Assembly: GCF_001584185.1 (NCBI RefSeq)
Contig: NZ_CP013234.1
Location: 5,146,001 to 5,210,000 of the forward strand
Direction of reading: 5' to 3'
Origin: Collimonas pratensis
GTDB taxonomy: Bacteria > Pseudomonadota > Gammaproteobacteria > Burkholderiales > Burkholderiaceae_D
DNA length: 64,000 nucleotides
Within the stretch, counting starts at the first letter, position 1. Every line of letters begins with the position of its first letter. Position numbers and translations under genes: made by a program. The notes beneath the pieces were generated by a model. It saw only the letters and a list, made by a program, of their open reading frames with translations. It was not told the DNA's origin and did no database searches. Shown here piece by piece: positions 57,537 to 64,000 of the stretch.

Positions 57537-58034
57537 TTATTCGACCGCGAAATGACCGATGCCATCAGCACGGATCAGGACTGTGCTGTCGCCGCTGCTC
57601 ATGGTCAAGGTAAAAGGCTTGTCGACCGGTTCGCGGCCGAAGGTGATGCGCATCGTGTTGGGCGGCGCCGCCTCAGTCGGCGGCGGCTCCATGCTCAGCG
57701 ACATCGGGCTGCGCTTGAAATCGCGCTGGCGCAGCATGTCATCCTGGGCCAGCGGCTGCCAGCCGGTCTCTTCACGCACCATGAAACGGTAGCTGTTGGC
57801 GTCGGCTTCGAAAGCAGTGGGGCGACCGCGCAGGATGGCTTCCTCTCGCGTCAGCTGCAGCAGCAAGGCAATCCGCTTGGCATCGTCCTGCACGACCTGC
57901 TGATCGCTGCGGAAAGCGTTAAGCGACACCACGCCCAGCGTGATGCCCGCGATCACCACCACCACCAGTAATTCCAGCAAGGTGAAGCCGCGCGATGCAC
58001 CTTGGCGCAGATTGCGATGCGCCATGAAAGACAT
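57537..58034 (-). CDS. gspH: Type II secretion minor pseudopilin GspH
   Basis: 165 residues. Leader ending RQGASRG, then FTLLELLVVVVIAGITLGVV with Glu5. The C-terminal domain contains LLLQLTREEAILRGRPTAF, typical of GspH/FimT. Two bases separate it from the gspG stop. Confidence 0.93.
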   Translation of the reverse strand: MSFMAHRNLRQGASRGFTLLELLVVVVIAGITLGVVSLNAFRSDQQVVQDDAKRIALLLQLTREEAILRGRPTAFEADANSYRFMVREETGWQPLAQDDMLRQRDFKRSPMSLSMEPPPTEAAPPNTMRITFGREPVDKPFTLTMSSGDSTVLIRADGIGHFAVE

Positions 58035-58036
58035 TA

Positions 58037-58498
58037 TTACAAGTCCCAGGAGCCGATATCGGCGTCGTTGCCTTCACCACCTGGCTGGCCATCGGCGCCA
58101 TAGGAAAATATATCCACTTCGCCGTGAATGCCGGGCGACAGGAACTGGTAGGGATTACCCCACGGGTCTTTGGGCAGCTTGTCGATGTAGCCGCCGCTCT
58201 TCCAGCCATTGGCGGCAGGACCGCTGGTCGGCTTGACAACCAGTGACTGCAGGCCTTGATCGGTGGTCGGATAACGCTGATTATCCAGCTTGTACAGCTT
58301 GAGCGCCTGCATCAGGGTGCCGATGTCCTGGCGCGCAGCCTGGATCCGCGCATCATCGGTGCGGCCCATCAGTTTAGGCACGACCAAGGCCGCCAGGATC
58401 CCCATGATCACCACCACCACCATGATTTCAATCAGCGTGAATCCGCGTTGCATAAGGGCAGAGCGACGTCGAACAGCCGGGAGCATTGTGCTATGCAT
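58037..58498 (-). CDS. gspG: Type II secretion major pseudopilin GspG
   Basis: 153 residues. Leader ends ALMQRG before FTLIEIMVVVVIMGILAAL with Glu5. The body has the T2SG hallmarks LDNQRYPTTDQGLQSLV, LPKDPWGNPYQ and a C-terminal acidic calcium-site region. ATG at 58498 has AAGGAAA upstream; a start at MQRG (58453) is possible. First gene of the operon: the 180 bases before it are A/T-rich and hold its likely promoter. Confidence 0.95.
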   Translation of the reverse strand: MHSTMLPAVRRRSALMQRGFTLIEIMVVVVIMGILAALVVPKLMGRTDDARIQAARQDIGTLMQALKLYKLDNQRYPTTDQGLQSLVVKPTSGPAANGWKSGGYIDKLPKDPWGNPYQFLSPGIHGEVDIFSYGADGQPGGEGNDADIGSWDL

Positions 58499-58710
58499 TT
58501 CTTTCCTTATCAAAAAAACCACGACCATGTTTGGAAAGGGCGATTATATGCCGCAATCCTTGCCAACAAGCAGGAGAAATACACTTAATTATCTTGCGTG
58601 TATTTATCCGGGTTTTGTCATTGAATTGACACAAAGAAATGATATTACTTGATGCAGCGGCAAAGCGGCATAACGACATTGCATCACTATGTAAAATCGG
58701 CGAAAACCGC

Positions 58711-59714
58711 CTATGCAGCTTCTTCGCGCGGATTGCGCGACAGCAGGAGTTCCATCACCGATCGCAGGGAAGCGCCGTCGAACAGCACGCCGGCGACCGC
58801 ATTGGTGATCGGCATGTCGACGCCGCGCTGCTGCGCCAGGGCGCGTACCGCGGCGGCGCAACGCACACCCTCGGCCACATGGCCGAGCTCGGTGACGATG
58901 GACGTCAGCGGCTTGCCCTGCGCCAGTCCCAGCCCGACCTTGCGATTGCGCGAGAGGTCGCCGGTGCAAGTCAGGATCAGGTCGCCGACGCCGGACAAGC
59001 CCATGAAGGTTTCGCTGCGGCCGCCAAGCGCGATCCCGAGCCGGGTGATTTCCGCCAGGCCGCGGGTGATCAGGGCCGCCCGCGCATTCAAGCCCAGTCC
59101 CAGGCCATCGGCCACACCGGTGGCGATCGCCAGGATGTTCTTGACCGCGCCGCCGACTTCAACGCCGACCAGGTCGTCGGTCGAATACACCCGGATGTTA
59201 TCGCCGTGCACCGCCGCCACGACCTGTTCGCACAGGCCCGGATGGACACTGGCAACCGACAGGGCGCAGGGCAGGCCGCGCGCGACTTCTTGGGCAAACG
59301 ATGGTCCTGACAGCGCCGCTGCTGGGATCGCATCGCCCAGCACCTCGCGCACGATCTGGTGCGGCAGCAGGCTGGTGCTTTCTTCAAAGCCTTTGCACAG
59401 CCAGACGATATTCGGGATCGGATAGGGCTTCAGTTGCTGCGCCAGTTCACGCAAGCCGGCTACCGAGGAAGCCACGATCAGCAAGCCCTCGGCCTCGCCG
59501 CCGGCGACATGCGCGACCGCCTGTGAAAAATCGGCTGAAAGGAGCAGATTGTCCGGCAAGGGGAAACCAGGCAGGTAAGCAGTATTTTCGTGCTGGGCGG
59601 CAGCCGCCGCCATGGTGCCGGGATTCCGCCCCACAGCGTCACGCTATGGCGCTGCGCCAGCGCAATCGCCAGCGCCGTGCCCCAGGCGCCGGCGCCGAGT
59701 ACAGTTATATTCAT
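58711..59714 (-). pseudogene. gpsA: Glycerol-3-phosphate dehydrogenase with an apparent frameshift
   Basis: NAD(P)-dependent dehydrogenase that makes sn-glycerol-3-phosphate for phospholipids. The ATG at 59714 opens [20 protein letters not shown] and reads to VTLWG. The remaining 300 residues ([49 protein letters not shown]) are in another frame. The junction near 59625-59633 reads TGGGGCGGAAT, where TGGGGCCGGAAT would restore WGRN. Adding one base gives a 334-residue protein, the normal GpsA size. The rest is intact. An assembly error is the likeliest cause, because gpsA is normally needed for lipid synthesis. Confidence 0.85.
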
Positions 59715-59777
59715 GGATGGGATGGTGGGTTCAGAGGGCACGGGCTAGCCTCGAAATGACAACAATATGGGGAGAAA

Positions 59778-60236
59778 TCAATCGCCCCAGACCTCGGACG
59801 CCTTGACGTAGCCAGTCTGGCCATCGCGATGACGTACCTTGGCCCAACCGGAAGCAACCGGATCGACCAGCTCTAGCAGCACACCCTTGTCGGCGCTAAA
59901 CACCACCGCCGCAGCGTCGTCCGGATTGGCACGGATCTTGGCGTTGGCTACCGTGACCTGCAGGTTGCGCTTGCCGACCAGCCCCTTGGACTGCAGCCAC
60001 GACAAGTCGCCGCTGGCGTCGCGCACTTTAGTCCATTCGCCATAAGTCAGCACGACTTCGACCGGCATGCCGCGCGGTGCAACCGCTACGCGCCTGCCCT
60101 TTTCCGAAGGTGCATCGTATAAAACCACAGGTGCTGCGCCAACCGCCTTGAAATCGAGCGCGTGGGCAGAACCGGCAACGCCGAGCAAGCTTCCCAGCAA
60201 CAACGTGGCGGCAGCGGCTTTGCGTGCAAAATTCAT
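59778..60236 (-). CDS. Exported SH3-domain protein
   Basis: 152 residues. Signal peptide to about 26 (AGSAHA). Two bacterial SH3-like units follow: about 30-85 (VVLYDAPSEKGRRVAV, GEWTKVRDASGDLSWLQ) and about 93-150 (AKIRANPDDAAAVVF, GWAKVRHRDGQTGYVKASEV). It may bind peptidoglycan or other envelope partners in the periplasm; the specific role is unknown. It lies between secB and gpsA on the same strand. Confidence 0.85.
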   Translation of the reverse strand: MNFARKAAAATLLLGSLLGVAGSAHALDFKAVGAAPVVLYDAPSEKGRRVAVAPRGMPVEVVLTYGEWTKVRDASGDLSWLQSKGLVGKRNLQVTVANAKIRANPDDAAAVVFSADKGVLLELVDPVASGWAKVRHRDGQTGYVKASEVWGD

Positions 60237-60381
60237 TTATAGATCTCCAATTGCGGCAGGATTTGCAGGAAGAAGCGGCGCCGTCTGGGGACAGCTGCCG
60301 TTCTCCCTGTCGTTCTACCTGCGGCGATCCTCAACGCAGGCGCTAGCGACCGGCACAGCGCCGGTCCCGCGCCTTGCGGAA

Positions 60382-60885
60382 TTAGTTGATGGCTGTCGAG
60401 CCGTCAACCGCGATGCTGTCGCCGCTGCCTTTTTGGGCTTGTTCGGCCAGCGCTTGCAGACGCTGCTGGTAGAACACTTCGAAATTGATTTCAGCCAGGT
60501 GGATAGGCGGGAAACCGGCACGCGTGATGGCGTCAGCCAGGTTGGCGCGCAGGTACGGGTAGACGATATTCGGGCAACCGATGCCGAGCAGCGGATCCAG
60601 TTGTTCAGTCGGGATGTTGCGCAGTTCGAAAATGCCGGCTTGCTTGCCTTCGACCAGGAACGCGACCTTGTCTTTCACCTTGGCGGTGACGGTAACCGTC
60701 ACGGTCGACTCGAAAATGCCTTCAGCCAGCGCTTCGGCGCCGACATCCACGGCGACTTCGATCTGCGGCGCCTCTTGCTCGAGGAAAATGGCCGGCGAAT
60801 TCGGTTGTTCAAGCGACAGATCTTTCAGGTAGACGCGTTGAATCTGGAACACCGGTTGCTCAACTTGTTGGTTCTCTTCAGCCAT
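60382..60885 (-). CDS. secB: Protein-export chaperone SecB
   Basis: 167-residue tetrameric chaperone that keeps preproteins unfolded and delivers them to SecA. Family blocks are [19 protein letters not shown] near the N-terminus and [20 protein letters not shown] and [16 protein letters not shown] later. The upstream grxC gene ends 118 bases before it. Confidence 0.97.
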   Translation of the reverse strand: MAEENQQVEQPVFQIQRVYLKDLSLEQPNSPAIFLEQEAPQIEVAVDVGAEALAEGIFESTVTVTVTAKVKDKVAFLVEGKQAGIFELRNIPTEQLDPLLGIGCPNIVYPYLRANLADAITRAGFPPIHLAEINFEVFYQQRLQALAEQAQKGSGDSIAVDGSTAIN

Positions 60886-61003
60886 GACACTCTTTCAGTT
60901 AATTTAAATTAGCCAGATGGCAATATCTGCAACTGGCCGGTTTTCAATGCAGTTCGCAACAATACCTGATTCGCAGGAGAAATTGCCGAAAATCAGGCGC
61001 ATA

Positions 61004-61267
61004 TCAGGCACTTTTCAGCAGGGGCTCCAGCTTGCCATCGCGATCGAGCGCATGCAAGTCGTCAAAGCCGCCAACATGGGTTTCACCGATATAAATTTGC
61101 GGCACAGTGCGGCGACCAGTCTTTTCCATCATGGTCGCGCGCTGCGACGGATCGAGGTCGATCCGGATTTTTTCGATATTCTCCACGCCTTTTGCCTTCA
61201 GCAGCTGCTCGGCGCGGATGCAGTATGGGCATACTGCGGTGCTATACATTACAACATGGGCGGTCAT
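61004..61267 (-). CDS. grxC: Glutaredoxin 3
   Basis: 87-residue dithiol glutaredoxin with the active site CPYC at residues 13-16, cis-proline motif TVPQIYIG and GSH-binding GGFDDLHALD. It reduces disulfides with glutathione. Lies between the rhodanese gene and secB in the order known from other Burkholderiales. Confidence 0.95.
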   Translation of the reverse strand: MTAHVVMYSTAVCPYCIRAEQLLKAKGVENIEKIRIDLDPSQRATMMEKTGRRTVPQIYIGETHVGGFDDLHALDRDGKLEPLLKSA

Positions 61268-61314
61268 GATTACTGTTCCTTGTTCGGCTCCGCCGCCATT
61301 CAGGCGGGCAGTGC

Positions 61315-61716
61315 TTATTTGACGGTAGGCAGGCCCTGGGTCTGCCAGGCGGCGATGCCGCCTTCCAGGTTATAGGCCTGGGCAAAGCCGGCCTGGCTCA
61401 ATTGCGCTACCGCCTTGGTGGCCTGGCTGCCGGTCTGACACACCACCAATACGTTCTTTGCTTTAAACTTGTCCAGTTCGGCAATCCGTTGCGGCAAGTC
61501 TTTCAAGGGGATGTTCTTGGCGTCGATCAGGTGGGCAGCAGCAAAAGCCTCGCTGTCGCGTACGTCCAGCACCAATGTCTTGCCTTGGTTAATCAGCTGG
61601 GTCGCCTGCAAGGTCGAGACCCGGTTACCGCGCTTTTGCAACAAAGGCAGCAACAATGCACCACCCGATAATATTGCTACTGCAATCAGAAAAATGTTAT
61701 CAATCAAGAATTTCAC
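61315..61716 (-). CDS. Membrane-anchored rhodanese-like protein
   Basis: 133 residues. One N-terminal membrane helix (IDNIFLIAVAILSGGALLLP) and a single rhodanese domain with the active loop CQTGSQ (about residue 94) after NVLVV. Also DVRDSEAFAAAHLIDAKNIP. This is the YibN type that precedes grxC-secB. It can transfer or bind sulfane sulfur; a role with membrane protein export has been proposed for YibN. Confidence 0.92.
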   Translation of the reverse strand: MKFLIDNIFLIAVAILSGGALLLPLLQKRGNRVSTLQATQLINQGKTLVLDVRDSEAFAAAHLIDAKNIPLKDLPQRIAELDKFKAKNVLVVCQTGSQATKAVAQLSQAGFAQAYNLEGGIAAWQTQGLPTVK

Positions 61717-61906
61717 GGGTATCCAATGGTATTAGTTAATCCCGCCATTATAAAATAGAAGCTGTAGCGCCATTCAATTCGTATCAGGTCCTGTGCAAAA
61801 GTTGGCTGCGTTGTTGCTCTTGTATCACGACCAACAAGTATGGGGTTTCGCAATTTCGCAGCTTTTACCTCATGTTTTCTTTGTAATTTAACCCTTTATC
61901 TGATCA

Positions 61907-61961
61907 GTTGAGGACAGAGTAATTCGCCACGCTGCGGTGGCTCTTAAACTCTGTCCCGCAA
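61907..61961. repeat. REP-like palindromic element before gpmA
   Basis: GGACAGAGT (61912-61920) and ACTCTGTCC (61948-61956) form the outer stem. GCCAC (61926-61930) and GTGGC (61937-61941) form the inner stem. Sequences with GGACAGAGT/ACTCTGTCC ends are familiar from REP-like palindromes spread in proteobacterial intergenic DNA. No RAYT transposase gene is near. Confidence 0.5.
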
Positions 61962-61967
61962 TTAACT

Positions 61968-62714
61968 ATGTATAAAATCGTATTGATGCGTCACGGCGAA
62001 TCCACCTGGAACCTGGCGAACCGCTTCACCGGCTGGGTTGACGTCGACCTCACCGAAAAGGGCGTAGCGGAAGCCAGGCAAGCTGGCCAGTTGCTGCTGC
62101 AAGCGGGCCTTACCTTCGACCTGGCTTATACCTCGGTGTTGAAACGCGCGATCCGCACCCTGTGGGGCACGCTCGACGAGATGGATCTGATGTGGCTGCC
62201 GGTCAAGCATCACTGGCGCCTGAACGAGCGTCACTACGGCGCCCTGCAAGGCTTGAACAAGGCCGAAACCGCCGCCAAGTACGGCGACGAACAAGTCATG
62301 GTGTGGCGCCGCAGCTATGACACCCCACCGATGCCGCTGGAGCCGAACGATCCGCGCACTTCCTACGCCGATCCACGCTACGCCGGCCTGAAACGCGAGG
62401 AAATCCCGCTGACCGAATGCCTGAAAGACACCGTGGCGCGGGTATTGCCGTTCTGGAACGACGAAATCGCGCCATCCATCCGCAGCGGCAAGCGCATCAT
62501 CATTTCCGCCCATGGCAACAGCCTGCGCGCCCTGATCAAGATGCTGGACGGCATCAGCGATGAAGATATCGTCGGCCTCAACATTCCTAACGGCCAGCCG
62601 CTGGTGTATGAGCTGGACGCGGACCTGAAACCGATCAAGAGCTACTACCTGGGCGACCAGGCGGCGATCGCAGCGGCGATGAACGCTGTCGCCAGCCAGG
62701 GGAAAGCGAAATAA
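61968..62714 (+). CDS. gpmA: 2,3-bisphosphoglycerate-dependent phosphoglycerate mutase
   Basis: 248-residue glycolytic enzyme interconverting 3- and 2-phosphoglycerate. [16 protein letters not shown] with the phospho-accepting H9, [14 protein letters not shown], and the second catalytic histidine in [10 protein letters not shown]. The length is standard. No clear Shine-Dalgarno precedes the ATG; the palindromic element ends 11 bases upstream. Confidence 0.97.
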   Translation: MYKIVLMRHGESTWNLANRFTGWVDVDLTEKGVAEARQAGQLLLQAGLTFDLAYTSVLKRAIRTLWGTLDEMDLMWLPVKHHWRLNERHYGALQGLNKAETAAKYGDEQVMVWRRSYDTPPMPLEPNDPRTSYADPRYAGLKREEIPLTECLKDTVARVLPFWNDEIAPSIRSGKRIIISAHGNSLRALIKMLDGISDEDIVGLNIPNGQPLVYELDADLKPIKSYYLGDQAAIAAAMNAVASQGKAK

Positions 62715-62788
62715 ATATCTCGCCGGGCCGTTTCCTGACACCCTTCCGCAAGCGCAAAACCAGCCATGCCAGGCTTCTGGCATGGCCT

Positions 62789-64000
62789 TTGGCGCTGCTG
62801 CTGGCGGTAACGCTGGCGACAGCCCTGCCTTTGGCCGCTGACGCGGCTCCCGCCAAGATCACTGAACGCAGCAAGCAAAAACAGGTGGCGGAAGCGCAGC
62901 GCGCCGACTTGCGGCAAAAGCTGGACAGCCTCAAGCGCGACATCAGCCAGACCGAAACCGCGAAGGACGATGCCAGCGACGCCCTGGCCGACTCGGAAGA
63001 AGCGGTTTCCAAGGCCACCCGCTCCCTGCGCGACCTCAGCGCCGAACAGCAGCAGACCGAGGCCAAAGTAGCCAAGCTGGCCAAGCAGCACGACGATCTC
63101 AGCAAGACCGTGGCCAAGCAGCAAACCCAGCTGGCCAATCTGCTGCGCCAGCAATACGTCGCCGGCAACGAGGACCGCATCAAGCTGCTGCTGTCGGGCG
63201 ACAATCCGAACCGTATCAATCGCGACCTGCAGTACATGGGCTACGTCTCGCAAGCGCAAGCCAAGCTGCTGGAATCGCTGCGCGCCAACCTCGCCGCGGT
63301 GGAAGCCAACCAGACCGAAGCCCAGAACGCCAAGGACGACCTGGATGAAATCGCCCAGGAACAGCGCGACCAGAAAAAACTGCTTGAGCAGGAAAAAGCC
63401 AAGCGCGCGACGCTGCTGACCCAGCTGTCCAGCAAACTCAACAGCCAGCGCAAGGAAGCCGGCAATATCCAGCGCGACGACCAACGCCTGTCCGGCCTGG
63501 TGGACAAGCTGGCGCAACTGATCGAGGCGCAGAAACAGGCGGAAGCCGCCGCCCGCGAGAAACAGCGCCAGCAACAGCTGGCCCAGGCGAAAGCCAAAGC
63601 CGAGGCTCTGGCGCAAGCCCAAGCAGCGCGCGAGCGTCTGGCCGAGCAGCAACGCGCCGCCCAAGCCAGAAAGCCGCCTGCCACGGACAACAAGCCCAAG
63701 CCGGTCAATCCGGACGCCATCGACGACGATCAGCCGCCCGCCGTGGCCGTCACGCCGCCGGCGCCAACCCCGGCGCCAGTGGCGCCGGTCGCGCGCAACG
63801 AGCTGACGCCGGAACCCGAAGTCAAGGATGTTTCCTATGGCAAGCCATTCGAATCCCTGCGCGGCCAGTTGCGGCTGCCGGTGCGGGGCGACGTCATGGC
63901 GCGCTTCGGCAGCAAGCGCGGCGACGGCCCAAGCTGGAAAGGGCTGTTCATCCGTACCCCGGAAGGCGCCGAAGTCAAGGCGGTTGCCTCCGGCCGCGTG
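62789..64000 (+). CDS. EnvC-like M23 peptidase/amidase activator, truncated
   Basis: The gene runs off the right edge. A signal peptide (LLAVTLATALPLAADA) precedes a long coiled coil (about 30-300 of the visible product) rich in Gln, Lys and Ala. A Pro-rich linker follows (APTPAPVAPVAR), then the start of a LytM/M23 domain (LRLPVRGDVMARFGSKRGDG, KGLFIRTPEG). This is the EnvC layout: activator of amidases that split the septum. The only usual start codon in frame is TTG at 62789, yet the residues before it (RFLTPFRKRKTSHARLLAW) look like a basic signal-peptide n-region. The true start may be an unusual codon near 62711 or obscured by an indel. Confidence 0.82.
   Translation, partial: MALLLAVTLATALPLAADAAPAKITERSKQKQVAEAQRADLRQKLDSLKRDISQTETAKDDASDALADSEEAVSKATRSLRDLSAEQQQTEAKVAKLAKQHDDLSKTVAKQQTQLANLLRQQYVAGNEDRIKLLLSGDNPNRINRDLQYMGYVSQAQAKLLESLRANLAAVEANQTEAQNAKDDLDEIAQEQRDQKKLLEQEKAKRATLLTQLSSKLNSQRKEAGNIQRDDQRLSGLVDKLAQLIEAQKQAEAAAREKQRQQQLAQAKAKAEALAQAQAARERLAEQQRAAQARKPPATDNKPKPVNPDAIDDDQPPAVAVTPPAPTPAPVAPVARNELTPEPEVKDVSYGKPFESLRGQLRLPVRGDVMARFGSKRGDGPSWKGLFIRTPEGAEVKAVASGRV

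Overview
The window looks like a chromosomal segment of a Betaproteobacterium of the order Burkholderiales, most likely family Oxalobacteraceae (Collimonas, Herbaspirillum or Janthinobacterium type). This rests on the 16S rRNA, PhaM, Porin_4-type porins, an S-adenosylhomocysteine riboswitch on ahcY, a DksA with only one zinc-finger cysteine, and the rhodanese-grxC-secB-gpsA order. The genus is inferred by eye. Almost everything is ordinary core chromosome. I see no insertion sequence, prophage, CRISPR array, tRNA gene or resistance island.

Layout: 1-1355 is a 16S rRNA gene on the minus strand with its 3' end cut off, followed by its leader (boxA) and a good promoter. 1875-6348 holds a BioC-like methyltransferase, comF, trmL, a copper chaperone, the heptose-1-phosphate adenylyltransferase and a ferritin-like protein. 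A short relic of a FAD-dependent oxidoreductase lies at 6574-6697. 6761-11583 has phaM, an amino-acid-type binding protein and an operon of two DUF3108 proteins with queC. 11692-17233 is an aromatic amino acid block: a fused indolepyruvate ferredoxin oxidoreductase and phhA with a divergent Lrp-type regulator. A candidate small RNA sits between the first two. 17265-22030 has a GNAT protein, cca, a glutathione transferase and a lytic transglycosylase.

22060-27969 is a one-carbon/SAM block: fau, metF, a small holin-like membrane protein, ahcY with its riboswitch, an AI-2E-family permease and metK. 28257-32529 has two lipid A-type acyltransferases, dapF and a Sel1-repeat protein. Two tandem porins follow (32952-35632), then a DUF484 protein and xerC. 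37616-43059 reads as a zinc-homeostasis block: a Zur-like Fur regulator, a CobW-type GTPase, dksA, a small DUF2946-like protein and a TonB-dependent receptor with a histidine-rich loop. A STAS protein precedes hslVU.

47141-58498 is a complete type II secretion operon on the minus strand, transcribed G-H-I-J-K-L-M-N-D-E-F-C. No prepilin peptidase gene is in the window. 58711-61716 is rhodanese-grxC-secB-SH3-gpsA, in which gpsA carries an apparent one-base deletion. The window ends with gpmA and a truncated EnvC-type M23 peptidase whose start codon cannot be resolved.

The points most worth checking are the gpsA frameshift, the orphan terminator and candidate RNA at 15450-15676, the oxidoreductase relic, the DksA with a long histone-H1-like tail, the palindromes around the zinc and porin genes, and the palindromic element in front of gpmA.
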